A stretch of DNA of 64,000 nucleotides from Ethanoligenens harbinense YUAN-3. Its GTDB lineage: Bacteria > Bacillota > Clostridia > Oscillospirales > Ethanoligenentaceae. The DNA lies in assembly GCF_000178115.2 (NCBI RefSeq), contig NC_014828.1:2741501-2805500 (forward strand). The letters are read 5' to 3'. The position numbers and the translations under genes were made by a program. The notes beneath the pieces were generated by a model that was not told the DNA's origin, did not search any database, and worked only from the letters and a program-made list of their open reading frames with translations. This document shows, piece by piece, positions 8,614-16,898 of this stretch (the first letter of the stretch is position 1; the number at the start of each line of letters is the position of its first letter).

Positions 8614-9369
8614 TCACGACGCGCGGCGGGCCTGTTTCACAATCGGATGCAGAATGGTGCGCAGCCGCTCCTGTACCACAAACATCGGCTCTCCGGCCTG
8701 CACGGCAAGAATCCCCTCGATCGCGGCCTGCCGCTGAATCTCCTGCCGTTCGGCCCCGGCCCGGACACGCGCCGCAAGCGGCAGCATCACCACATAGGCC
8801 GCCAGCGCGCCATAGGCCACCGGCAACAGGGCCGCCGCGATACCGGGCGCGAGCGTTTGGGGACCGGCGTAGCGGTGGAGCATCAACACCGTCTTGAGCA
8901 GCGTGCCCGCGCCGCCCACACCGATGGCCAGATAGGCCATGCGCTCAAACAGCTCCTGCGCGGCATGTTCGCGGGCTTTTTGGCAGTCCGCCTGTTTTTC
9001 CAACACCGCGCGCACCGTTTCCGGGCTGGCCCCGCCCGATATGAGCAGCAGTCCCTCCCGCACCAGCGCGTCCGAAACACGCGGCTCCGCATCCTCCAGC
9101 GCGATCAGGCCCTTTTCCCTTGCCAGCCTGGCGAGAGAAAACAGTTCCTCCTCCAGCTTTTTGCTTTCAGTCCGGCGCATGGCAAGCACCGCGGCGCCGA
9201 GCCTGTCGCGGAGCATCCCCCCCGGCAGACCCATGCAGCCAAGCGCCGCCATCCCCCCCACCACCAACAGCGCCGAACGCCCGTCCAAAAGCAGCGCCGG
9301 ATTCCCGCCGCCCAATATGAACGCCGCAAAAAGCGCGGCACAGCAGATCAAACCAACTACAAACGACAT
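8614..9369 (-). CDS. Divergent MotA/ExbB-family membrane protein
   Basis: This 251-residue protein has the MotA layout: two N-terminal helices, a cytoplasmic loop with AREKGLIALED (like the MotA loop that carries the Arg and Glu that meet FliG), then two helices and IEGILAVQAGEPMFVVQERL. MotA with MotB forms the proton or sodium stator. The TM3 stretch reads YLAIGVGGAGTLLKTV, and by eye lacks the conserved Pro of the usual PAxGxxGT motif. No motB partner adjoins it. It may be a divergent stator half or a motor accessory protein; the family is fairly sure, the function is not. Confidence 0.72.
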   Translation of the reverse strand: MSFVVGLICCAALFAAFILGGGNPALLLDGRSALLVVGGMAALGCMGLPGGMLRDRLGAAVLAMRRTESKKLEEELFSLARLAREKGLIALEDAEPRVSDALVREGLLLISGGASPETVRAVLEKQADCQKAREHAAQELFERMAYLAIGVGGAGTLLKTVLMLHRYAGPQTLAPGIAAALLPVAYGALAAYVVMLPLAARVRAGAERQEIQRQAAIEGILAVQAGEPMFVVQERLRTILHPIVKQARRAS

Positions 9370-9453
9370 GGAAACGGCATCCCTCTCCGGCAGCTTTTAC
9401 GACAGTATCCGACACGCGTGGGCAGCCGAGGCCGCAGTCCCGCGCACCGACGG

Positions 9454-9705
9454 TCATACATACGGGTCTTCTTCCCCGCCGGGGCGCCTGACGCTCTCCC
9501 GCCGCGTTTCGAACGGTCGCGCCACCACGATCGCACGGCGATAAAAGGCCACCATCCTGTCGATCACCGTTTCCGCGTCTTCTTCCACCAGCAGCTTCTT
9601 GCCGCTCTTGAGCGTGATGACGGTGTCGGGCGTCTCTTCCATGAATTCCACCTCAAAGGGATTGACATAAAACGGCCCGCCGTTCAGCCTGGTGACTCTA
9701 ATCAC
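9454..9705 (-). CDS. flbD: FlbD family flagellar protein
   Basis: This is an 83-residue member of the small FlbD (Bacillus SwrD/YlzI) family, found in fla operons and linked in Bacillus to motor power. The typical start is seen (MIRVTRLNGGPFYVNPFEVEFME), then TPDTVITLKSGKKLLVEE. It begins with GTG after GGGAGGAA. It lies 25 nt after flgE, the same order as in Bacillus. The C-terminal Arg-rich tail (about residues 65-83) is longer than I would expect. Confidence 0.9.
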   Translation of the reverse strand: MIRVTRLNGGPFYVNPFEVEFMEETPDTVITLKSGKKLLVEEDAETVIDRMVAFYRRAIVVARPFETRRESVRRPGGEEDPYV

Positions 9706-9730
9706 TGCCCTATTCCTCCCGCGGCAACGG

Positions 9731-10711
9731 TTATGAACGCTTCAGGTTGACGATCTCCTCGAGGAGGGAGTCGGCGACGGTAATGACGCGCGAGTTGGCC
9801 TGGAAACCGCGCTGGGTCACGATCATGTTGGTGAACTCCCGGGCCAGATCGACATTGGACTGCTCGAGCGCGCCGGAGATGAGCGTGGTGCTGTTGCCGT
9901 TGCTGGCCTGGATGTAGGTCGGCGAACCGGAGCTGACCGACTGGGTGAAGGAGGTGTTGCCCGCCTGCGACAAACCGCCGTCGTTGGGGAACGTGGCCAG
10001 CGCGACGATGATCGGGTCGCTTGCCGATGCGGTCGTTGCGCCGTTGGACGTGCCGTACTCAAACGTGCCGGTAGAGGAACCGATCGTCCCCGAGATGGTG
10101 CCGTCGCTGTTGATGGTCAGGTCGGAGATGTTGGTGTTCGCCGTGACCGTTACATCACTGGACGTGCTGGTGCCGGCCGCCGTGGGGTGGAAGGTCGCGC
10201 CGATGAGGCTGATGGCGTGCAGGGTGGGTAAGCTGGTCGGATCCGCCTGATAAGCGGCCAGCGAGGTGGCATCCATGCCCATCACATAGTTGCCGTTGGC
10301 ATCCACCAGATAGCCGCTCGCGTTTTTCTGGAAATTACCCACACGGGTGTAATAGTCAGCCACGGTCGCGCCGCTGCTGTTGGTTGTGGAACCTGCCGTA
10401 TGGCTGGCGGAATCGGTGCTGACAATGAAATAGCCCTCGCCGTTGATGAACAGGTTGGTGGGCACATTCGTGGTCGTTTCGCCGGTGGTGCTCATATCCT
10501 TGCTCACGCCGCTGACCTTCACGCCGTAACCGACCTGCGTGGCGTTGGTATTATCCGTGCCGCCCTGGAGGGTCTGGTAGAACAAGTCGCTGAAATCCGT
10601 ACGGCTGGCCTTGAAGCCGTCGGTATTGACGTTGGCGATGTTGTTGCCGATGACATCCATGGCTGTCTGCTGCGCCTGCAGGCCGGTGACTGCTGAATTG
10701 AGTGCTCTCAT
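9731..10711 (-). CDS. flgE: Flagellar hook protein FlgE
   Basis: The product is a flagellar axial protein, most likely the hook subunit. The N-terminal D0 rod motif (MRALNSAVTGLQAQQTAMDV, then NNIANVNTDGFK) and the C-terminal motif (LEQSNVDLAREFTNMIVTQR, ending IVNLKRS) are both present. At 326 residues it is on the short side for FlgE, so the outer D2 domain is probably small or missing. FlgF/FlgG are alternatives by sequence, but the place between flgD and flbD favours the hook protein. Confidence 0.9.
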   Translation of the reverse strand: MRALNSAVTGLQAQQTAMDVIGNNIANVNTDGFKASRTDFSDLFYQTLQGGTDNTNATQVGYGVKVSGVSKDMSTTGETTTNVPTNLFINGEGYFIVSTDSASHTAGSTTNSSGATVADYYTRVGNFQKNASGYLVDANGNYVMGMDATSLAAYQADPTSLPTLHAISLIGATFHPTAAGTSTSSDVTVTANTNISDLTINSDGTISGTIGSSTGTFEYGTSNGATTASASDPIIVALATFPNDGGLSQAGNTSFTQSVSSGSPTYIQASNGNSTTLISGALEQSNVDLAREFTNMIVTQRGFQANSRVITVADSLLEEIVNLKRS

Positions 10712-10824
10712 TGAAGATCTCCCTTTCTTTCAAGCCTGTCATGATACGATCTGTTCGGAAAACGCCGCCGCACCCCGCGGGCTATCGGACATTCAAGCCC
10801 GCAGACCCTCCTGAAAGGACCGGG

Positions 10825-11211
10825 TCATACGATGACGGCGCCGTCGATATTGGTGAAAACGTGGTCTGCCTGCTCGCCCACCGGCATGGCCGTCACCACG
10901 GTCTTGCCGGGCACGTCCACAATGAACGCCAGCCCGTCGAGCAGCACAAGCGAATCCCGCAGGCCGTGGCCCGCCGCCTGCGCCACCGCGCGGCCGAGCT
11001 TCTGCATCTCGCCGCTGTCCAGCCGCACATGGCGGTCGGCCAGCCGCTCCAGCGCATGCCTGGAAAAGCGGACCCCGTTTTCTTCTTCCTGCGCGGCGGC
11101 CAGCGCCTGCGCGAAGGAAACGGAAGCAACCTGCTGCCCCGCCTGCGCCGCCTGTGCCTGGGGACCGACCGGCGACAGCAGGATATTGTTTACCTGAAAC
11201 TCTGCCAACAA
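10825..11211 (-). CDS. Flagellar operon protein (TIGR02530 type)
   Basis: This 128-residue protein belongs to a family known only as a flagellar operon protein that usually sits between flgD and flgE in Firmicutes. The recognisable core is VRFSRHALERLADRHVRLDS, then RAVAQAAGHGLRDSLVLLDG and a C-terminal beta-rich stretch. It starts at one of two adjacent TTG codons (11211 or 11208) behind AAAGGGGGA. No enzyme motif or membrane helix is visible. It may help hook assembly, judged from position only. Confidence 0.8.
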   Translation of the reverse strand: MLAEFQVNNILLSPVGPQAQAAQAGQQVASVSFAQALAAAQEEENGVRFSRHALERLADRHVRLDSGEMQKLGRAVAQAAGHGLRDSLVLLDGLAFIVDVPGKTVVTAMPVGEQADHVFTNIDGAVIV

Positions 11212-11236
11212 ACAATCCCCCTTTCGATGTGTCTGC

Positions 11237-11707
11237 TCATGCCGAAGTGGACGAGGAGGTGTCCGTGGAGGAACCGGAAGAAGAAACCAGATCGGTCGAT
11301 GTGACGCGCGTCACATCAGTGAGCGGGACCCAGCCGCCGTTGATGTAGCACTGCGGTGTGGAGGAATCACTGAAATCGACCGCCTGCACCACGCCCTCGG
11401 AGGTGGCGCTGACCCCTGTGCTGGCATCGGTCGTGGTGTAGAGCACATCCTTGCCCACCATGGCGGTGCCCGCCTGAATGCCCGCCGTCTGCGCCAGCTT
11501 CTGCGTCTGCTCCACCATGCTGAACTGCGCCATCTGCGCCATGAACTGGCTGTTGTCGGTCGGCTCCAGCGGGTCCTGATACTCAAGCTGCTTGGTCATC
11601 AGTGTGAAGAAATCCGACATGCCAAACGTGCTGCTGGAATCATCGGTGGACAGTGTGGAGGACGCGGCGGGTAAAGAACCCAAGGATGAAATGCTGCTGA
11701 TATCCAT
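11237..11707 (-). CDS. flgD: Flagellar hook capping protein FlgD
   Basis: FlgD caps the growing hook. The 156-residue product has the conserved N-terminal core MSDFFTLMTKQLEYQDPLEP followed by DNSQFMAQMAQFSMVEQTQKL. A short beta-domain remnant (VSATSEGVVQAVDF) and a Ser-rich C-terminal tail follow. It is a short FlgD, without the long Ig/tudor domains of enteric FlgD. GGAGCG precedes the ATG. It is 15 nt after fliK. Confidence 0.93.
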   Translation of the reverse strand: MDISSISSLGSLPAASSTLSTDDSSSTFGMSDFFTLMTKQLEYQDPLEPTDNSQFMAQMAQFSMVEQTQKLAQTAGIQAGTAMVGKDVLYTTTDASTGVSATSEGVVQAVDFSDSSTPQCYINGGWVPLTDVTRVTSTDLVSSSGSSTDTSSSTSA

Positions 11708-11722
11708 ACAAACGCTCCTTTC

Positions 11723-13564
11723 TTAGGCCGTGATGTTGACGAAAGACGCAAAGGCAGGCGCCTGCGTGTCTCCGGAAGGCTGCTCCTGCTGCCGCGCCTG
11801 CTGCCCCTGCTGCCGCGGGTGCGGATTTTGGCCGCTTTGCTGGTATGCGTTCTGCCCGGTCGCGTCGGGCTGGGTATAAGACACCACCGCCTTTTCCACG
11901 GGCACGCCGCTGCTCTGCATGGCGCCTTTCAGGCTTTCAAGCCCCGCGGCGAGCATCTGGCCGGTATGATGGCTATCCGCCACGATTGAGACCGTGAGCG
12001 CGCCGCCCTGTGACACCAGCTTGATGGTGATGCCGCCGAGATCCTCCGGGCTGAGGCGGACGCGCAATTCACTGCGCTGCGCGGCAAACGCGGTCTTCAC
12101 CGCGTCGGCCACCTGCGCGGCCGCGCCCGTGTCGGCCGAAGGCTGCGCCTGTGCCGGCTCCGCCAGCCGGAAAACCGGCTGCGCCGAAACCGCCTGACCC
12201 ACCGGCTGGGCATCGGTACCCCCGGGCAGAGCGCTCCTGGTATCCTGCTCATCGTGCGGGCCGGTCCGGCTCCCGCTGTCGGAGGCATCCGACGCTTCGT
12301 CCGCAGCCGTCGGCGAAGCCACACCGATACCGGATACTGCCGCCTGCATCTGCGCCGGGCCGCCTGTCTGCACCGGTTTGGCACCCGGCGAAGCCTGCAC
12401 GGAAACAGACGCCGCAAGCGTCGTACTGCCGGCAGACGGCAGCACAAGTGGCTGCGGGAGCGCCGCTTGTTCGGTGCCCGCTGCCGGCGGGGCCGCGTCC
12501 TGTGCCGCTGTGGCGATGGTTGGAACACTGCCCTGCACGGCTGACGCCTGCTCGGTGGATACGGCCGCCGGAATCGCCTGCCCGTTTTGCGCCGCCGTGG
12601 CGACGGCTGGGACGCCGCTCTGCACGGCTGACGCCTGCTCGGTGGATACGGCCGCCGGAATCGCCCGCCCGTTTTGCGCCGCCGTGGCGACGGTTGGGAC
12701 GCCGCTCTGCACGGCTGCCGCCTGCTCGGTGGATACGGCCGCTGGAATCGCCCGCCCGTTTTGCGCCGCCGTGTCGACGGCTGGGACGCCGCTCTGCACG
12801 GCTGCCGTCTGCTCGGTGGATACGGCCGCCGGAATCGCCTGCCCGTTTTGCGCCGCCGTGGCGACGGCTGGGACGCCGCTCTGCACAGCTGCCGTCTGCT
12901 CGGTGGATACGGCCGCCGGAATCGCCTGCCCGCTTTGCACCGCCGTGGCAACGGTTGGGACGCCGCTCTGCACGGCTGCCGTCTGCTCGGTGGATACGGC
13001 CGCCGGAATCGCCTGCCCGCTTTGCACCGCCGTGGCGACGGCTGCCGCCTGTGAAACGGCAGTGCTTACAGGCGCCGCCTGCGCGGGCTTCGGCGCTGCG
13101 GGTACGGAAAACACCTCTCCGCCCTGCGCCGCCGAAGCCGCGACGGGCAGGCCGGTTTGCACGGATGACACGGGCAGGCCGGCAACGGCCGCCTGCATGG
13201 CGAAAACCGACCCAGCCGCAACGGGAACAGTCGTGCTGGAAGCGGCCTTGCCTCCCTGGGCCGCCTCACCCTGCGCGGAAGCCGCGCCGGACGGCGTGAC
13301 CGCCTGTGCAAAGAACGGAAGCCCCATCATCTGCAAAACGAGCTGTGCAGCGGTCTCCTGCTTTTGCGCGGAAGGCCGGCCGCCATCACCGCCCGCGTCT
13401 GCACCCGTGGAGGGCGACTCACCCTGCGCACCCTCGGCGGCCTGCCCTCCGGCTCCCTGCGGAAACAACAGTGAGGCGAAATCCGCCGCGCCGCCCTGCG
13501 CCGCCGCCGTACCGGTATTCCCGTTCGTCTGGACGGCTGTCTGCGTTACATTGGTTATCTGCAT
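11723..13564 (-). CDS. fliK: Flagellar hook-length control protein FliK with tandem repeats
   Basis: FliK is the secreted ruler that sets hook length and triggers the FlhB substrate switch. The start is ATG 13564 (MQITNVTQ), seven bases after AAAGGGGGTG, giving about 613 residues. The C-terminal Flg_hook domain is seen in LRVRLSPEDLGGITIKLVSQ (about residues 510-530), followed by a Gln-rich tail. The middle is low-complexity Ala/Val/Gln/Ser and holds a 29-residue tandem repeat, described separately. It is about twice the length of many clostridial FliK proteins. Confidence 0.93.
   Translation of the reverse strand: MQITNVTQTAVQTNGNTGTAAAQGGAADFASLLFPQGAGGQAAEGAQGESPSTGADAGGDGGRPSAQKQETAAQLVLQMMGLPFFAQAVTPSGAASAQGEAAQGGKAASSTTVPVAAGSVFAMQAAVAGLPVSSVQTGLPVAASAAQGGEVFSVPAAPKPAQAAPVSTAVSQAAAVATAVQSGQAIPAAVSTEQTAAVQSGVPTVATAVQSGQAIPAAVSTEQTAAVQSGVPAVATAAQNGQAIPAAVSTEQTAAVQSGVPAVDTAAQNGRAIPAAVSTEQAAAVQSGVPTVATAAQNGRAIPAAVSTEQASAVQSGVPAVATAAQNGQAIPAAVSTEQASAVQGSVPTIATAAQDAAPPAAGTEQAALPQPLVLPSAGSTTLAASVSVQASPGAKPVQTGGPAQMQAAVSGIGVASPTAADEASDASDSGSRTGPHDEQDTRSALPGGTDAQPVGQAVSAQPVFRLAEPAQAQPSADTGAAAQVADAVKTAFAAQRSELRVRLSPEDLGGITIKLVSQGGALTVSIVADSHHTGQMLAAGLESLKGAMQSSGVPVEKAVVSYTQPDATGQNAYQQSGQNPHPRQQGQQARQQEQPSGDTQAPAFASFVNITA
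12551..13042 (-). repeat. 87-bp in-frame tandem repeat in fliK
   Basis: Near-identical 87-bp units begin at 12551, 12638, 12725, 12812 and 12899, with a sixth, partial unit from 12986. Each encodes 29 residues of the form AAVSTEQxxAVQSGVPxVxT followed by AxQxGxAIP. Units differ at only a few positions, so the expansion looks recent. Because 87 is divisible by three, gain or loss of a unit keeps the reading frame. Confidence 0.95.
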
Positions 13565-13596
13565 CTTTTTCACCCCCTTTCGCCGCGCTCCCGGTC

Positions 13597-14034
13597 TCAC
13601 CAGTGGAGACGCGCCGCAATCTGTTCTTCGATCTCTTTTTCTGTTTGTATCTTCTGTTCCCGGTGATAGAGCCGGATCTGTTTTTCATAAAGCGCGTCGA
13701 TGGTCTTGCGCGCCTGCATCTTTGTCATCAGCAACTCTCTGGCCTGCTCGACGGTTTCAGTCTGCTCCCGTATGCGCGCGGCGTTGTCTTTCCTGCGCGC
13801 CCGCAGCTCCGCCAGATAGGACTGGATACGCATCATCTCCGCCGGAACGGCGCCCGCACCGCAGACCCGCAGATACCGCGCCGACCACTGCCGCTCGGCC
13901 TCCCGCAGTGCTTCCGCCTCCTGCTCCAGGAGGCGCAGGGCATGCTGCTCGCGCGCAAGCACGTCTTTCTGCTCGCGTTCCGCATATTGCCGCAGATTGC
14001 GCACCGGCGCAAGCCGGAATTTGAATCGCTGCAT
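13597..14034 (-). CDS. fliJ: Flagellar export chaperone FliJ
   Basis: FliJ is the coiled-coil stalk of the flagellar export ATPase. The 145-residue product begins MQRFKFRLAPVRNLRQYAER, the typical FliJ start, and is almost entirely charged heptad-like helix with no membrane segment, ending EIEEQIAARLHW. GAGGAGG precedes the ATG. It lies between fliI and fliK as in other fla operons. Confidence 0.92.
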   Translation of the reverse strand: MQRFKFRLAPVRNLRQYAEREQKDVLAREQHALRLLEQEAEALREAERQWSARYLRVCGAGAVPAEMMRIQSYLAELRARRKDNAARIREQTETVEQARELLMTKMQARKTIDALYEKQIRLYHREQKIQTEKEIEEQIAARLHW

Positions 14035-14049
14035 GCTTCCGCCTCCTCA

Positions 14050-15351
14050 TCACGCCAGCGCCTGCCGCATGGCGTCGATCGTCCGGCTGAACGAAAACGG
14101 CTCGCCCACACGCTGGCAAAGGAATGTTTCGATGGCCTTGTGGTACCGGATGGCCGTGTCCACTTCCTCGCTGCTGCCCGGCTTATAGGCCCCGATGCTG
14201 ATGAGGTCGGCATAGTTTTCATAGGTGGCCATCAGGCGGCGCATCTTTCCGGCCAGCTCCATATGGGCGGGATCGGCGATATCCGGCATCAGGCGGCTGA
14301 TGCTGGCCAGCACGTCGATGGCGGGATAATGATTCCGCATCGCCAGTGCGCGGGTGAGCACGATGTGCCCGTCCAGGATGCCGCGCACGGTGTCGGCCAC
14401 CGGCTCATTCATGTCGTCGCCCTCCACCAGCACCGTGTAGATGCCGGTGATGGAGCCTTTATTAAAATTGCCGGAGCGCTCCAACAGCTTGGGCATGACG
14501 GCGAAGATGGAGGGCGTGTAACCGCGCGCCACGGGCGGCTCGCCGGTGGCCAGGCCGATTTCGCGCTGCGCCATGGCAAAACGGGTGAGGCTGTCCATCA
14601 TCAGCATGACGTTTTTGCCTTTGTCACGGAAAAACTCCGCTACCGCCGTGGCCACCAGCGCGCATTTGACACGGGCCATGGCCGGGCGGTCGGAGGTGGC
14701 CACCACCAGCACGGTGCGCGCCATGCCCTCGGCCTGAAGGTCTTTCTCCATGAAATCCCGCAGTTCGCGCCCGCGCTCGCCCACCAGCGCGATGACGTTG
14801 ACGTCGGCCTGCGCGTTGCGGGCGATCATGCCCATGAGCGTGGATTTGCCCACGCCGCTGCCCGCAAAAATGCCGATGCGCTGCCCTTTGCCGCAGGTGA
14901 GCAGCCCGTCGATCACCTTTACACCCAGCGGCATGCGCTCTTTGATGCGCGGCCGCTGCAGCGGGTTGGCGGGCTCGACGTCGATGAGGTAATGCGCCTC
15001 GGACGCGATGGGACCCTTGCCGTCGATGGGTGTGCCCACACCGTCAAGCACACGGCCGACCATATCCATGCCGACCGGCACATAAAACGAGTGGCCGGTG
15101 GATTCCACCACGCTGCCGGGGCCGACACCCTGCAGGTTGTCATACGGCATCAGAAGCATACTTTTGTCCCGGAAGCCGACCACCTCGGCCATCACCGGCC
15201 TGCCGCCCGTGTTGGGAAAAATGCGGCAGACCTCGCCGATGCGCACCGCGGGGCCCACCGATTCCACCGACAGGCCGGTCACACGCTCTACCCTGCCGCG
15301 GCTGACGGTGAGATCGGCCGCGCGGATCGTTTCAATGGCCTGCTGCAGCAT
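14050..15351 (-). CDS. fliI: Flagellar export ATPase FliI
   Basis: FliI is the soluble F1-beta-like ATPase that energises export. The 433-residue product carries the Walker A motif GIFAGSGVGKST (about 157-168), the family motif LVGERGREL, Walker B in NVMLMMDSLTRFAMAQREIG, and PVARGYTPSIF. GGAGGGG precedes the ATG. The gene overlaps the end of fliH by 20 nt. Confidence 0.97.
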   Translation of the reverse strand: MLQQAIETIRAADLTVSRGRVERVTGLSVESVGPAVRIGEVCRIFPNTGGRPVMAEVVGFRDKSMLLMPYDNLQGVGPGSVVESTGHSFYVPVGMDMVGRVLDGVGTPIDGKGPIASEAHYLIDVEPANPLQRPRIKERMPLGVKVIDGLLTCGKGQRIGIFAGSGVGKSTLMGMIARNAQADVNVIALVGERGRELRDFMEKDLQAEGMARTVLVVATSDRPAMARVKCALVATAVAEFFRDKGKNVMLMMDSLTRFAMAQREIGLATGEPPVARGYTPSIFAVMPKLLERSGNFNKGSITGIYTVLVEGDDMNEPVADTVRGILDGHIVLTRALAMRNHYPAIDVLASISRLMPDIADPAHMELAGKMRRLMATYENYADLISIGAYKPGSSEEVDTAIRYHKAIETFLCQRVGEPFSFSRTIDAMRQALA

Positions 15352-16021
15352 GGCGGTCCCCTCCGGTCTGCCCGTCCGGAAAGCCGATCAGACGCATCGC
15401 TTTCCGGAACTGTGTTTCCACGCTTGCGTCCACGCTGCCCGCCTCCGTTTCCAGGATGCAGAGACCGTCGTCTCCGGGCGTCTGGCGGAGCTCCAGGCTC
15501 CGAAGCCCGTCGATCTGCTTCTTCATCCACTCCAGATACCGGGAGGCGATGCCGCAGCCATACGGGCTGGCGCGCAGCACGGCATGTTCCGCGCGGCCGA
15601 CATGCGCGGCCGCCTGCGCGAACAGCCGCAGAAACGGCTGATCGCCGCAGTGCAGCTCTTCATCCAGCGTGCGGCGCGCTTCCCGCACGGCCGCGGCGGG
15701 CAGCCCGTCCTGCCGGGCGGCCAGCTCCTGCCGGGTCTGTTCCGCCAGGCCGGTGCACGCGGCTTCCGTTTCCGCCCGCTCCCGCTCGATCCGGTCACGC
15801 ACGGCGGACAGAACCTGATCCCGGCCCGCCCGGGTGCCTTCCTCAAGCCCCTCGCGCATGCCGCACAGGCGTGCCTCGCGGATATCCTGCCAGTTGGCGC
15901 CGTGCGGCAGAGCGGCCGCAGAGACTGCCGCCCGCGCAGCCTGCTCATCCTGTTGTCCCGAATGCCGTATCAACTCTGCCACCGCTCCTTTCCGCTTGTG
16001 AGGGCCCGGCGCTTTACACAT
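15332..16021 (-). CDS. fliH: Flagellar assembly protein FliH (C-terminal-type protein)
   Basis: FliH regulates FliI and tethers it to the C-ring. This protein has a GxxxG array (GMREGLEEGTRAG, about residues 54-66), a long coiled coil, and the FliH/YscL C-terminal signature CILETEAGSVDASVETQFRK (about 189-208). The start is uncertain: GGAAAGGAG lies before GTG 15982 and TTG 15973, while the longer frame from 16021 overlaps the upstream gene. It lacks the SNVIKSS-like opening common in clostridial FliH; that opening occurs in the upstream hybrid gene instead, so the usual fliH may have been split. Confidence 0.85.
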   Translation of the reverse strand: MCKAPGPHKRKGAVAELIRHSGQQDEQAARAAVSAAALPHGANWQDIREARLCGMREGLEEGTRAGRDQVLSAVRDRIERERAETEAACTGLAEQTRQELAARQDGLPAAAVREARRTLDEELHCGDQPFLRLFAQAAAHVGRAEHAVLRASPYGCGIASRYLEWMKKQIDGLRSLELRQTPGDDGLCILETEAGSVDASVETQFRKAMRLIGFPDGQTGGDRHAAAGH

Positions 16022-16898
16022 CCAAGCCGCCGGACCGCAGCAGCCTGCCGGCGATCTTCTCGATGCGCGCCTGCGCCTGCGCCGTGTCTTCCAGCGGGAC
16101 GGGACCTAAAAACTCCATCTCCTGCCGGGCCGTTTCCTGCGCGCGTTTGGGCAGGGCCCCGAGCAGCGCCGCGCAACCTGCCGCGTCCATCCCCTTGAGG
16201 GCGACGGCCAAGTCGTGCATCCGGACATTTTTAAGTACTTTCTGCAATGCGCGGGCCGACAGACCGGGCAGGTCTTTGAAAAACACGGCGGGGCCCGGCG
16301 CATCCTCTGAAAAGGCGTGTTCCGCCGCCTGCCGGACCTCCTCCGCATCCAGCGCGGGCAGGTCCTCCACGGGCGTGGACCGCTCTGCGGCAACCGCTTG
16401 CACCGGCTCGGACAAGAGGAACGGCTGCGCCTGGTTTTCGTCCGACACGGGCAACAGACCGCGTGTTTCCTCCGGCTTGTCCGGCACGGGCTCAGGCAGA
16501 TCGGTATGCTGCCCGAAGATCTTTTCCACCATCGCCCGGGCGAATGCCTCCGCCTGCCGTCCGCAGTCCTCGTCCGCCGCACGCAGCGCCTCTTCCTGCC
16601 GCCGCCTGGCTTCCGCAAGCCGCGCCCGGTTCTGCTCATGCGCCTGCGCAAGCTGCTGCCCGGCTTCTTTCTCGCCCTGCCTGCGCCCGGATTCTTCACC
16701 CGTGCACATCATCTGCACTTTGGCGCGCAGATACTCCGCCCGTGCCTGCATGCGGATGTCCTGCTCTCTGCGAAGCCAGATGACGCGCCGTTCGCTCTCC
16801 GAACGGTCCCGCACGAGATCGGCCATGCCGTCGTGCAGCAGAATCGGCTCGCCGGTCTGCACGGTGCTGCTTTTCAAAACATTAGACAAGGATATCAT
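16014..16898 (-). CDS. Hybrid protein: FliH-like N-terminus with FliG C-terminal domain
   Basis: This extra gene of about 294 residues lies between fliG and fliH. It opens MISLSNVLKSSTVQTGEPIL, like a clostridial FliH N-terminus. A long charged coiled coil follows (about 30-135), with a FliH-like end AFARAMVEKIFG. After an acidic Pro-rich linker comes a FliG_C-like domain, from AVFFKDLPGLSARALQKVLK to RQEMEFLGPVPLEDTAQAQA (about 210-290). Compared with the FliG next door, the Arg of the GPVR motif is Pro and one acidic torque-helix position is Gln. The start could be ATG 16898 or TTG 16892, both inside the end of fliG. Its role is unknown; it might bridge the export ATPase to the C-ring. Confidence 0.8.
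   Translation of the reverse strand: MISLSNVLKSSTVQTGEPILLHDGMADLVRDRSESERRVIWLRREQDIRMQARAEYLRAKVQMMCTGEESGRRQGEKEAGQQLAQAHEQNRARLAEARRRQEEALRAADEDCGRQAEAFARAMVEKIFGQHTDLPEPVPDKPEETRGLLPVSDENQAQPFLLSEPVQAVAAERSTPVEDLPALDAEEVRQAAEHAFSEDAPGPAVFFKDLPGLSARALQKVLKNVRMHDLAVALKGMDAAGCAALLGALPKRAQETARQEMEFLGPVPLEDTAQAQARIEKIAGRLLRSGGLDV

Noticed and set aside
12551-13042. Regular repeats that might suggest a CRISPR array
   Set aside because: The units are head-to-tail 87-bp copies with no unique spacers and they code in frame within fliK.
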